The position numbers and the translations under genes are program-made. Positions 7,854-16,000 of a stretch of 50,258 nucleotides of DNA are shown piece by piece (within the stretch, counting starts at the first letter, position 1; each line of letters begins with the position of its first letter). Under the pieces are notes generated by a model. That model worked only from the letters and a program-made list of their open reading frames with translations, was not told the origin of the DNA and did not search any database. The stretch comes from Clostridia bacterium (GTDB taxonomy: Bacteria; Bacillota; Clostridia; Oscillospirales; CAG-272): NCBI GenBank assembly GCA_017961575.1, contig JAGCXA010000059.1, positions 1-50,258 of the forward strand, written 5' to 3'.

Positions 7854-8198
7854 TCAATAGTAGGCGCTTTTGATCGCGTTCCACGCGTCGTTGGTTTCTT
7901 TGGCGGCGCAGGCGACGCAAACGGTGCAGGAGATGAAACCGACCATACCGATCGCAAGACCGATGATCGACGTAACGAGTCCCGCAGTACCGAGCCCGGA
8001 CGGTGCGCCCGCGGCAGCGGATTTTTTGCGTCCGATCGCAGCCATCACGATACCGATGATGCCGAAAACGATCGCCGAAACGTTGACGATGTAGAACCAC
8101 GCGAGAATCAGGGACAGGATGCCGAGAACGAGAGCCGTAACCGAAAAGCCGGTGCCGGTGCTTTTGTGTTCAACGGAAGGAAGACCGGAATCGTTCAT
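7854..8198 (-). CDS. Small membrane protein, DUF4190-like
   Basis: This 114-residue protein has a short polar N-terminus, then three hydrophobic segments (VTALVLGILSLILAWFY, SAIVFGIIGIVMAAIG, GLVTSIIGLAIGMVGF) with the Gly-rich LGILSLI..GIIGIV pattern seen in DUF4190-type proteins. A Cys cluster (CTVCVAC) follows the last helix. Function is unknown. AAGGAG precedes the ATG at 8198. It is the first gene of a likely three-gene operon (this gene, lgt, lipoprotein) and is controlled by a consensus promoter that carries operator sites. Confidence 0.7.
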   Translation of the reverse strand: MNDSGLPSVEHKSTGTGFSVTALVLGILSLILAWFYIVNVSAIVFGIIGIVMAAIGRKKSAAAGAPSGLGTAGLVTSIIGLAIGMVGFISCTVCVACAAKETNDAWNAIKSAYY

Positions 8199-8246
8199 TG
8201 TTTTTCTCCTTGTTTCTTCTGTTTTTTTATTGTCCCGCTTTGAAAT

Positions 8247-8296
8247 ATACCAAAACGGGATATTATGATTATACCATTACGGTATGATAATGTCAA
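8247..8296 (-). promoter_or_regulatory. Consensus promoter with two matching operators
   Basis: Minus-strand TTGACA (8296-8291) and TATAAT (8273-8268), spacer 17 bp, is a perfect sigma-A promoter reading toward the DUF4190-like gene. ATACC-ATTAC-GGTAT (8271-8285) is a perfect palindrome overlapping the -10 and spacer. ATACC-AAAAC-GGGAT (8247-8261), near-palindromic, lies 24 bp away at the predicted start point. The divergent Xre-type regulator at 8336 is the likely repressor. Confidence 0.78.
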
Positions 8297-8335
8297 TAGA
8301 CAATTCTAATCTTTTGTCAAAAAAGGAGAAAAAAT

Positions 8336-8560
8336 ATGTCATTTCGATTAAAAGAGATCCGGCTCTCCAAAGGAATCACGCAACTGAAACTCGCGATGGA
8401 TCTGAATATGAATCAAAACAGCATCAGCCGATACGAAAACGGAGAGCGCGAAGCCGATTACAAAACGCTGATCGCGTTTGCCGACTATTTTCACGTTTCA
8501 GTCGACTATTTGCTCGGAAGAACCGATAATCCGAAAATGAACGAAGGGCGCGGAACTTGA
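8336..8560 (+). CDS. Xre-family helix-turn-helix regulator
   Basis: This 74-residue protein consists of a single HTH_3 domain: FRLKEIRLSKGITQLKLA, the recognition helix region NQNSISRYENGERE, and the capping motif FHVSVDYLLGRTD. Such proteins bind palindromic operators as dimers. It starts 38 nt after the palindrome at 8271-8285 and is divergent from the membrane protein/lgt/lipoprotein operon, so it probably represses that operon and perhaps itself. GGAGAAAAAAT lies before the ATG. Its stop codon lies in the loop of its own terminator. AT-rich like its divergent neighbours. Confidence 0.93.
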   Translation: MSFRLKEIRLSKGITQLKLAMDLNMNQNSISRYENGEREADYKTLIAFADYFHVSVDYLLGRTDNPKMNEGRGT

Positions 8561-8575
8561 TCCGCGCCCTTTTTT
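8545..8575 (+). terminator. Terminator of the Xre gene
   Basis: AGGGCGCGGA (8545-8554) pairs with TCCGCGCCCT (8561-8570), followed by a T-run. The TGA stop (8558-8560) is in the loop. Confidence 0.9.
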
Positions 8576-8602
8576 GACGTCGTTTTTTCAATTCTTCTTC
8601 CG

Positions 8603-9247
8603 TCAGTTCCGGAAGAACCGGGACAGTTGCTTTTCCTCACCGAGCAGCAGAACGAGGTCGCGTTCGTCGAAGACGAATTGCAGGTCCGGCACGATCACCT
8701 TGCCCGACCGCTCCACGGCAAGCAGGTTCAGTTTGAACTGTTTGCGGATCTGCAACTCGGGCAGGGTGTGACCCGCCCACTTCTTCGGCAGTTTGATCTT
8801 GACGATCTTATAGACGTCGCTGATCGAGATGTAGTCGATCAGGTTGTCCTCGTTGTAGATCAGCGCCACCTTCTCCGCCGCTTCCTTCTCGGAGTAGACG
8901 GTCTTGTCGGCGCCCGCCATCTGCAGGAACTTCGCCTGAATGTCCGACTGGCATTGCGAGACGATGAAGCGCGCGCCGCACTCTTTCAGGTTCGAGGTGA
9001 TTTCAAGCGACGCCTGAAAATTCCCGCCGACGGCGACGACGGCGAAGTCGTAGTCGGGAACCCCGATCTGCCGCATCACGTTCATACTGCGGCAGTCGCC
9101 GATCAGGGTGTTTTCGAGTTCGGGCGAGAGCGCGTCGATGACCGCCTCGTCCTGATCGATCAGGCGAACCTCGTTTTTCAGTTCGATGAGTTTATGCGCC
9201 AGATGCTTTCCGAATTCCCCGGCGCCGATAATCAGTACGTTTTTCAT
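8603..9247 (-). CDS. ktrA: Potassium uptake regulatory subunit (KtrA/TrkA type)
   Basis: This 214-residue cytoplasmic RCK protein gates the KtrB potassium translocase in response to nucleotides. It has a Rossmann TrkA-N domain with GAGEFG near the start and an acidic ribose-binding residue in VRLIDQDE, then a linker and a TrkA-C domain (about 140-214, GHTLPELQIRKQF to DLVLLLGE). Length is normal for KtrA. Its ATG at 9247 directly abuts the stop of ktrB (TGAATG), so the two are translationally coupled. A TTCTTCCG/CGGAAGAA hairpin at its 3' end lacks a T-run. Confidence 0.93.
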   Translation of the reverse strand: MKNVLIIGAGEFGKHLAHKLIELKNEVRLIDQDEAVIDALSPELENTLIGDCRSMNVMRQIGVPDYDFAVVAVGGNFQASLEITSNLKECGARFIVSQCQSDIQAKFLQMAGADKTVYSEKEAAEKVALIYNEDNLIDYISISDVYKIVKIKLPKKWAGHTLPELQIRKQFKLNLLAVERSGKVIVPDLQFVFDERDLVLLLGEEKQLSRFFRN

Positions 9248-10603
9248 TCAGCCCACCATTATCTGACCTTTCTGTCTGGATAGATACTCTTTTTTGCGCT
9301 GCCGCCCGAACAACTCGAAGAGACTGAACGCGCCGAGCCGCCCGACGTACATCAGGAAGACGAGGACCAACTTCGAGACGACCGAGAGCGAGGGCGTGAG
9401 CCCGAGCGTCAAGCCGACCGTCGCGATCGCCGAAACGACCTCGAACAGGATCTCGTTCAAGCCCGCCGGCTCGAAGATACCGATCAGAAGGACCGCCCCG
9501 ACCGTCAGCAGCAGATAGGAGAGCAGGATCGCCGACGCCTGCCGCACGACAGTATCGGACACGCTCTTGTTCATGATCCGTACCTCTTTGGAGGCGCGGG
9601 CGGAGGCGGACAGATTCGCCAGAACGACGACCGCCGTCGTCACCTTGATCCCGCCCGCCGTCGAGCAGGGGTTGCCGCCGACGAACATCAGGAGCACGGT
9701 CAGAAACTGTCCCGTCCCGCTGACGTCGGACATTTCGACGGCGTTGAAGCCGGCGGTGCGCGGCGTGACCGACATAAAGAGCGAGTTGACGATCTTCTCT
9801 CCAAACGGAAGATCCGAGAACTGTCCCGGCACGCCGACGTTCGTGAATTCGAGGATGAAGAAGAGGAGCGCGCCGCCGAGGATCAGGATCCCGTTGGCGA
9901 TCAGAACGACCTTGGTATGCAGATAGCACCGACCGATCCGGAAACGGTGCGCGAACAAGTCGGACAGCACGACGAACCCGACCCCGCCGACGATAATCAG
10001 GCACGCCACGGTGAGAAGCACCGTCGTGTCGGAGCGGAAGGCGGTGAGCGATCCCGTCCCGAAGACGTCGAATCCGGCGTTGCAGAACGCCGAAACCGAG
10101 GTGAAGAGGGCGTAGTAGAGTCCGCGCGCCCCGAACTGCCCCCGGAAGCGCAGGTAGAGGATCAGCGTTCCGATCCCCTCGGTCGCGAAGGTCGCGACGC
10201 TGATCCGGCGGATCAGGGGAATGATCCCGCCGATCGAAAAACTGCCCTGCGACTGCATCAGTATGTTCTGATCGTGAAGACCCACCCGCTTTCCGAAGAG
10301 CAGGTAGAACAGAGTGACGACGGTCATAAACCCGAGCCCGCCGAGTTGGATCAGGACGAGGATCACGATCTCACCGAACAAACTCCATCCGAGCCCGGTG
10401 TCGAACGGGACGAGCCCGGTCACGCAGGTCGCGGACGTCGAGGTGAAAAGGCAGTCGACGTAGGCGTGCGGCGTCCCCGTCGCCGAAGCGAACGGAAGAC
10501 TCAGGAGCGCCGAGCCGAGCAGAATGATCACGGCGTACCCGAAGAACAGGAAGCCCACGACCGATATCTTGATTCCTTTCAAAACTCCCTCCGATCTATC
10601 CAT
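9248..10603 (-). CDS. ktrB: Potassium uptake membrane subunit (KtrB/TrkH type)
   Basis: This is the membrane translocase of a Ktr/Trk system, about 451 residues with four M1-P-M2 repeats. Selectivity-loop segments are visible: TSTSATCVTGL, SAFCNAGFD, NPCSTAGGIKVTT and ATVGLTLGLTP. The C-terminus is positively charged. The start at 10603 (ATG) has no good ribosome site. A TTG seven codons downstream (10582) has GGAGGG just before it and may be the true start. It follows tRNA-Thr and its terminator with only about 25 nt between, so either an unrecognised promoter or read-through feeds this operon. Confidence 0.93.
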   Translation of the reverse strand: MDRSEGVLKGIKISVVGFLFFGYAVIILLGSALLSLPFASATGTPHAYVDCLFTSTSATCVTGLVPFDTGLGWSLFGEIVILVLIQLGGLGFMTVVTLFYLLFGKRVGLHDQNILMQSQGSFSIGGIIPLIRRISVATFATEGIGTLILYLRFRGQFGARGLYYALFTSVSAFCNAGFDVFGTGSLTAFRSDTTVLLTVACLIIVGGVGFVVLSDLFAHRFRIGRCYLHTKVVLIANGILILGGALLFFILEFTNVGVPGQFSDLPFGEKIVNSLFMSVTPRTAGFNAVEMSDVSGTGQFLTVLLMFVGGNPCSTAGGIKVTTAVVVLANLSASARASKEVRIMNKSVSDTVVRQASAILLSYLLLTVGAVLLIGIFEPAGLNEILFEVVSAIATVGLTLGLTPSLSVVSKLVLVFLMYVGRLGAFSLFELFGRQRKKEYLSRQKGQIMVG

Positions 10604-10627
10604 AAGGGTGTTTTCGTTCTTTTTCAG

Positions 10628-10654
10628 AAAAAAGCACGCGAGAGCGTGCTTTTT
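10628..10654 (-). terminator. Terminator between tRNA-Thr and ktrB
   Basis: AAAAAGCACGC (10629-10639), loop GAGA, GCGTGCTTTTT (10644-10654): a perfect 11-bp stem with T-run on the minus strand, directly after the tRNA CCA. Confidence 0.88.
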
Positions 10655-10728
10655 GGAGCTGGTGATCGGAGTCGAACCAACAACCTGCTGATTACAAATC
10701 AGCTGCTCTGCCATTGAGCCACACCAGC
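10654..10728 (-). tRNA. tRNA-Thr (anticodon TGT)
   Basis: On the minus strand the acceptor pairs GCTGGTG with CACCAGC. The anticodon stem CTGAT/ATCAG holds loop TTTGTAA, giving anticodon TGT (reads ACA). The T arm has GGTTCGACTCC. Discriminator T and the encoded CCA (10656-10654) follow. Confidence 0.96.
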
Positions 10729-10750
10729 GTAGTCATATTATTGCGTCTAC

Positions 10751-10779
10751 ATTATACAATGTAAGCCGGCTTTTGTCAA
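10751..10779 (-). promoter_or_regulatory. tRNA-Thr promoter
   Basis: A perfect consensus pair on the minus strand: TTGACA (10779-10774) and TATAAT (10756-10751), spacer 17 bp. Confidence 0.92.
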
Positions 10780-10795
10780 GAGGAAACGGAATTAA

Positions 10796-10824
10796 GACGG
10801 CAGCCGAGGGAGCCGCCGCCTTTA
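10796..10824 (-). terminator. Possible weak terminator after the aminopeptidase gene
   Basis: A GC-rich imperfect stem (CGGCGGC and GCTGCCG, one wobble) lies just beyond the stop codon on the minus strand and is followed by TCTTAATT. The T-tract is poor. Confidence 0.4.
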
Positions 10825-10829
10825 TTCTT

Positions 10830-12065
10830 TCAGATCGCGAAGTCGCCGTTCCGGAAGACCGGGATCTCCTTGCCGTCGCGGGTGATCCCGATGATCGACA
10901 GATCGGCGGTGCCGACCATAAAGTCGACGTGGGTGTTGCTCTCGGCGTTGATCCCGCGCGCGAGCAGTTCCTCCTTCGAGAGATCCGCGCCCCCCTCGAT
11001 ACAGGTGGGGTACGCCTCGCCGAACGCGAAGTGGCAGGAGGCGTTCTCGTCGAAGAGCGTATCGTAGAAGAGGATCCCGCTCTCGGAGATCGGGGAGTGA
11101 TACGGAACGAGGGCGACCTCGCCGAGATAGTGCGCCCCCTCGTCGAGGGCGATCTCGGCTTTCAGGTACTCTTCTCCCTTGTCGGCGTGAACGTCGGTGA
11201 TCCGTCCGTTCGAGAACGTCAGGCGGATCCCCTCCACCAAATTCCCGTTCAGGACCAGGGGTTTTGAGGAATAAACGACCCCGTTCACCCCGTTTCTCTT
11301 CGGCGCGGTGAAGATCTCCTCGGTCGGCATATTGGCGATGAAGGTCGTGCCGCGCGCGTCGGTCTCCGACCCGCCCGCCCAAAGATGCCCCTCCGGCAGT
11401 TCGACGGTCAGGCGCGTGCCGAGCGCGTTCTCGTAGCGCAGGGCGGCAAAGGCGCAGCCGTTCAGTTTCCCCGCCTGTTCCGTCAGGCGGTCGCAATGCG
11501 CCGCCCATTCGGCGACGGCGTCCCCGCCCTCCCGGATGCGCACCGTGCGGAAGATCGCGTCCCAAAGGAGTTCTTTCGCCTCGTCCGCGGTCTTCCCGGG
11601 AAAGACCTTCTCCGCCCACGGGGCGCAGGGGATCGCGACGATGCTCCACGGGATCCGGCTTGCCATCATACGGGCGTAGAACTTCTCGTTGGCTTTGCCG
11701 TAGGCGACCGAAAAACGACGGATGCGGTCGGGGTCGACGCCGACGAACGCCGCCGGATCGGAGGATAAGACCGAGAGGAACGCCGCCCCCTCCTCCGACA
11801 ACTGATCGAACGCCAGAACCTGCCAGGGATACGCCGCGTCGAAAACGTCGGCGTCGGCGTGAAGATACCGCTCGCGCGCGATCCGCTCGTCCGACCACCA
11901 GACGACGACGTCCCGGGCGCCGACGGCGTACGCCTCCCCGACGAGGAGACGGACGAAAAACGCCGAATCGACCCCGGCGCGGATCACGAGTTTCTGTCCT
12001 TTTTGCAGATTGACGCCGCGCCTGACGGCGAGACGCGCGTATTCGCGGAGCAGTTCGTCCTTCAT
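10830..12065 (-). CDS. M29-family aminopeptidase (AmpS/PepS type)
   Basis: This 411-residue metallo-aminopeptidase would release N-terminal residues from peptides in the cytoplasm. The N-terminal domain begins MKDELLREYARLAVRRGVNLQKGQ. The C-terminal catalytic part shows ELPEGHLWAGG, FIANMPTEEIFTAP, EGIRLTFSNGRI, DEGAHYLGEVALVP, SGILFYDTLFDENASCHFAFGEAYP and NTHVDFMVGT, with the Glu, His and Asp metal ligands of M29. Length matches the family. The ATG at 12065 follows AAGGAT at a longish distance. It is monocistronic with its own TTGCAA-type promoter. Confidence 0.95.
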   Translation of the reverse strand: MKDELLREYARLAVRRGVNLQKGQKLVIRAGVDSAFFVRLLVGEAYAVGARDVVVWWSDERIARERYLHADADVFDAAYPWQVLAFDQLSEEGAAFLSVLSSDPAAFVGVDPDRIRRFSVAYGKANEKFYARMMASRIPWSIVAIPCAPWAEKVFPGKTADEAKELLWDAIFRTVRIREGGDAVAEWAAHCDRLTEQAGKLNGCAFAALRYENALGTRLTVELPEGHLWAGGSETDARGTTFIANMPTEEIFTAPKRNGVNGVVYSSKPLVLNGNLVEGIRLTFSNGRITDVHADKGEEYLKAEIALDEGAHYLGEVALVPYHSPISESGILFYDTLFDENASCHFAFGEAYPTCIEGGADLSKEELLARGINAESNTHVDFMVGTADLSIIGITRDGKEIPVFRNGDFAI

Positions 12066-12099
12066 TTTCTTCGGTATCCTTTCGGTTTTCTTCCCTTTT

Positions 12100-12128
12100 A
12101 TTATACCCCGTCGGGCGGGGTTTTGCAA
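12100..12128 (-). promoter_or_regulatory. Aminopeptidase promoter
   Basis: Minus-strand TTGCAA (12128-12123) and TATAAT (12105-12100), spacer 17 bp. Confidence 0.85.
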
Positions 12129-12147
12129 TCTTTTTCTTCCTTCGAAC

Positions 12148-12176
12148 TGGACAAATTCGGAAAAATCTGTTATACT
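12148..12176 (+). promoter_or_regulatory. Promoter of the PHP phosphatase gene
   Basis: TGGACA (12148-12153) and TATACT (12171-12176), spacer 17 bp, about 24 bp before the GGAGA ribosome site region. Confidence 0.75.
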
Positions 12177-12206
12177 GGTCTTAACGAGCGGAAAAGGAGA
12201 ACGACC

Positions 12207-12929
12207 ATGCAACGTTTTTGCGATCTGCATTGCCATATTCTCTACGGCGTGGACGACGGGGCGCAAACGATTGAGGAATCGCGCGCCCTGATTGATACGG
12301 CGTACGCGACGGGTACGCGAACCATCTGCTTTACGCCGCACTACAACCCTCTCCGCGAACTCGAATCCGCGGGTGCGGAGGAGACCTTTCGCACGCTCTC
12401 CGAAGAAATGAAGGAAAAGTACCCCGACCTGACGCTCTGTCTCGGGGCGGAGATCCTCTACCATCAACGGATCGCCGACTCGATCCGCCGGGGCGCCTGC
12501 CGCACGATGAACGGGACGCGCTTCGTTCTCGTCGAATTTCTCCCCGAAGACGACGGGAGGTATATCGTCCAGTCGCTCGAATCGATCTCCGCCGGCGGCT
12601 ACACGCCGATCCTCGCCCACGCCGACCGATACAAAAGCATCGTGAAGCGCCCGAAACTGGCGATCTCGCTTGCCGAGAAGGAGATCCCGATCCAATTGAA
12701 CGCCCGCTCGCTCCTCGGGCGGAACGGAAAACGGGTCAGGCGATTCTGCCATCGGCTCTTGAAAGAGGGCGCCGCCGCCGTGATCGCCTCCGACGCGCAC
12801 GATCCGAACCAATTGGACGCGCGGCTCGACGAAACGTACCGCATCGTCGCCGACAAATACGGCGCCGAATACGCGAACGCGATCTTCTGGCACATGCCGC
12901 GCGTTCTGCTCGGGCTTGAACGGGACTGA
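12207..12929 (+). CDS. PHP-domain tyrosine phosphatase, CpsB/CapC-like
   Basis: This 240-residue protein belongs to the PHP metal-dependent hydrolases of the CpsB/Wzb-type tyrosine phosphatases. Metal-binding motifs are seen in order: DLHCHILYGVDDGA (6-19), FTPHY (42-46), GAEI, LAHADRY and SDAHDP. CpsB enzymes dephosphorylate the BY-kinase that controls capsule synthesis. No capsule or kinase gene is in the window, so either the partner is elsewhere or the enzyme has another phosphoester substrate. AAGGAGA precedes the ATG at 12207. It is monocistronic, with a promoter on one side and a terminator on the other. Confidence 0.9.
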   Translation: MQRFCDLHCHILYGVDDGAQTIEESRALIDTAYATGTRTICFTPHYNPLRELESAGAEETFRTLSEEMKEKYPDLTLCLGAEILYHQRIADSIRRGACRTMNGTRFVLVEFLPEDDGRYIVQSLESISAGGYTPILAHADRYKSIVKRPKLAISLAEKEIPIQLNARSLLGRNGKRVRRFCHRLLKEGAAAVIASDAHDPNQLDARLDETYRIVADKYGAEYANAIFWHMPRVLLGLERD

Positions 12930-12941
12930 CCGAAAACCGAC

Positions 12942-12973
12942 GCGCCGCGGGGAAACCCGCGGCGCTCTTTTTT
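12942..12973 (+). terminator. Terminator of the PHP phosphatase gene
   Basis: GCGCCGCGGG (12942-12951), loop GAAA, CCCGCGGCGC (12956-12965), then TCTTTTTTT. Confidence 0.93.
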
Positions 12974-12999
12974 TGCGTCTGAAAGAGAGCGAAAGACAA

Positions 13000-13034
13000 A
13001 GCAAGACGGGCGGATTGCCCGTCTTGCTCGTTTT
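13000..13034. terminator. Second hairpin, terminator between convergent genes
   Basis: AGCAAGACGGGC (13000-13011) pairs perfectly with GCCCGTCTTGCT (13017-13028). The plus strand continues CGTTTTTT. On the minus strand, TTTGTCTTTC follows, so it could also stop the giant repeat operon. Confidence 0.8.
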
Positions 13035-13061
13035 TTGATCCGTTTCTTTTCCCGTCGATTT

Positions 13062-16000
13062 TTACCGGGCGGTCGACCACTTGTCGTCCCGCGCGGCGCG
13101 GTCGACGTCGACCACCGGGCGTTTCCGTCCCTTGACGACGGGAGACGCGAAGTCGTAGAGCCGGGGTTTCGACCGGGTAAACGTCCGGGCGAAAAAGCCC
13201 TTCTGGGATTTGTTGAACGCCTTGACCGTCCGGCGGAGATATTTCTCCTCGTCTTTCTTCTTCTCGGAGTAGATCCCGCCCCAGATGATCCGGTTGATTT
13301 TGAACCGATCCTCGGTTTCCTCGCGGATATAGTCCGCGACCGCCGCGAACTCGGCGTCGATCTCGGTTCTGACGTGCGCGTCGGCGCCGAGGTCGTAGGG
13401 GATCTTGTTCTTCACCGAGAAGACGATCCGTCCGTCCCGCACGAGCGCGGTGAAGAGGAAGCCGTCGGTACGGAACTTGATAATCGAGTTGCCCTTCTTA
13501 TGCACTTCCTTGGTTTTGAGCGCTTCGGAGATGAAGAACTCGGGGGTCTTCGGCTCGTCGGTGACGAAACCGGCGTCGTTCAGAAGCTCGAAGAAGGTTT
13601 CCGCGTAGGTCGCGTCGAGCGCGGAGATCAGTCCCTCCGCCGTTTCGGCGCTCTTGTTGTAAGAGAGGACGGTCGCCATCGTCTTCGCCCCGGCAAGCCC
13701 GGCGTCGGAGAGGACCGCGGGGATCTCCTCGCGGAGCGCGGCGTCCGCGGCGTCCTTCGAGGCGTGCACCGTCACGACGGCGTTCGCCGACGCCTTATGA
13801 TCGACGATCAGGGCGAACCGATCGTTCTTCTTTGTGACCGTCGCGGCGAAGAGCCGTTTGATCGCGTCGGCAAGTCCCGCGCGGTCGACGACGACCCCGT
13901 CGCAGACAAAGTTCGAGATATCGACGCGGTTCATTCTCTTCTTGCGTCCGGTGACCTCGATCCGGTCGCCCGAAACGGCGATCAGACGCTTGAAATCTTC
14001 GCGCGCCTCACTCTCTTCCCTTCCGCTGAGGGTGATCGGACGGTCGCCCTCGACGCCCTCGAAGTCGGCGTGGACGCCGACGTAGATCCCGTCGGAGGGG
14101 GTATACGCGCCGCGCGCCGTAACGTCGTGCGCCGGCATCGCGTCGGGCAGAGCGTTCCAACCGGTGAAGGTCATCGCGTGCCGCTCGGGAGCGGAGACCG
14201 ACCCGACCTCCTCGTCGCAGACGAGTTTCCGTTCGGGGATCTTCGCGCCGTCGGCGTTGAAGGAAAGGGTGTATTCCTTCGGCGACATCGTGCCGTTTAC
14301 CTCAACGTCGTGATCGGGCATCACGGAGGGCAGTCCGATCCAGCCGCTGAACTCGTAGCCGTCGGGGACCGACGGGGTCATTTCGGGGCTGACCTTGACC
14401 GCCTCGCCCTCGCGGAACCGATCGTCGCCGTAGAGGTCGCCGTCGAGCAGGTAGGTCACGCGGTAGATCCTGCGCTCGAAGCGGGCGACGTAGATCACGT
14501 CGTGTTCGGGCATCTTTCCGTCGTAACCGTCGAAGCCGACGAACTCATAGCCCTTCGGCGATTCGGGCACCGGCGCGAGCAGCGGGTCGCCGCCGCGGAG
14601 TTTGCCGGAAAGAAGCACGTTCCCCTCCGACAGGAAGGTGTACTTGCAGATATTGTCGCGGAACACCGCGTCGACCGTGAAGTCGTAGTCGGGCATCTCG
14701 TCGGCAAAGTTGTTCCACCGCACGAAGATCCGTCCCTCGACCGCGGGAGCGGAAAGCGGCTTGATCTTTGCGCCGATGGGATAGAGTTCGCGATGGTAGA
14801 ACTCCCCGTCCACGCGGTAGGTGATATAGTGGAAGGCGGGATCGTACTTCCCGATGACGATCAGGTCGCGCGCCGGCATCCGCTCGGGCAGTCCGCGCCA
14901 TCCGGCGAAGACGTAGCCGTCCTTTTCGGGGACGAGCGGCGGGGTGATCCACGCGCCCGCGGCGACGCGCTTGGTCGCGACGGGGGTCGTTTCGAGAATA
15001 TAGGTGATCTCGTAGTATTCGGTAGCGTACCGCGCCCTGACCGTCACGTCGCGCGCCGGCATCACGGCGGGCAGGTTCACCCACTCGATGAACTCGCTGT
15101 GATCGGGTTTGCTCCCGTCGATCGGCGCGATCGGGTCGCCGGGCAGATAGTCCTCCTCAGCGAAGACCTCGCCGTCGGCAAGATAGGTCAGGGTGAAGCG
15201 TTCGGGACGGTAGACGCCCGAAACCGTGAAGTCGTAGTCGGGCATCACGCGGGCGTAGTTCTCCCAGCCCGAGAAGGTCATCCCCTCGATCGCGGGCGGA
15301 TTGATCTTCGGCACGACGTTCCCGACGACGACGGTCTCGGTCCGCCAGACCTCGCCGTCAAGCAGGTAGGTGACGGTGTGCGCGTTGACCGTGGAGGTCG
15401 CCGTCAGAATCAGATCGCGGTCGGGCATCGTTTCGGGGATCTCGCACCAGGCGTATTCCCTCGTTGCGTCGTCCGGGAGAGTCGGGCAAACGATCTTCTC
15501 ACCGAAGTCGAGTTCGCGGGTCTCGTAGGTCTCTCCGTCGAGGACGAAGGTCACGACGTGACGGTTCGGGATCATCCTGCCCGTCGCGGTGAAGCCGTAG
15601 GACGGCATCACGTCGGCAAGATTGCTCCAACCGGTGAAGGTGTAGCCCTCTTTTTCGGGGATCTCGGGCGGAACGACGGGATCGCCGAAGCGAACCTTCT
15701 TCTCCGCGAAGGTTTTTCCGTCAAGGACGAAGGAGACGATCTGCACGCCCGCCTCGTAGTCGCCCCTGACCTCGGTATCTTCGCCGGGGAAGGCGTCGGG
15801 CAGGTCGATCCAGCCGAGGAATTCCATCCCGTCCTTTTCGGGCGCGTCGGGCGTCTCGGTCACGGGGGATCCGACGAAGCCGGATACCGTTCCGACGACC
15901 TCTCCGTTGACCGTGAAGGTGATCGACGTCTTCCGGGTCTCGGTGCTGCCCTCGACGGTCAGATCGCCCGCCGGCATCACGTCGGGGCATTCGTTCCAAC

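Noticed and set aside
8336..8560. Xre gene and DUF4190-like gene as a toxin-antitoxin pair
   Set aside because: They are divergent, not co-transcribed, and the membrane protein has three helices and lies in an operon with lgt. A repressor-operon reading fits better.
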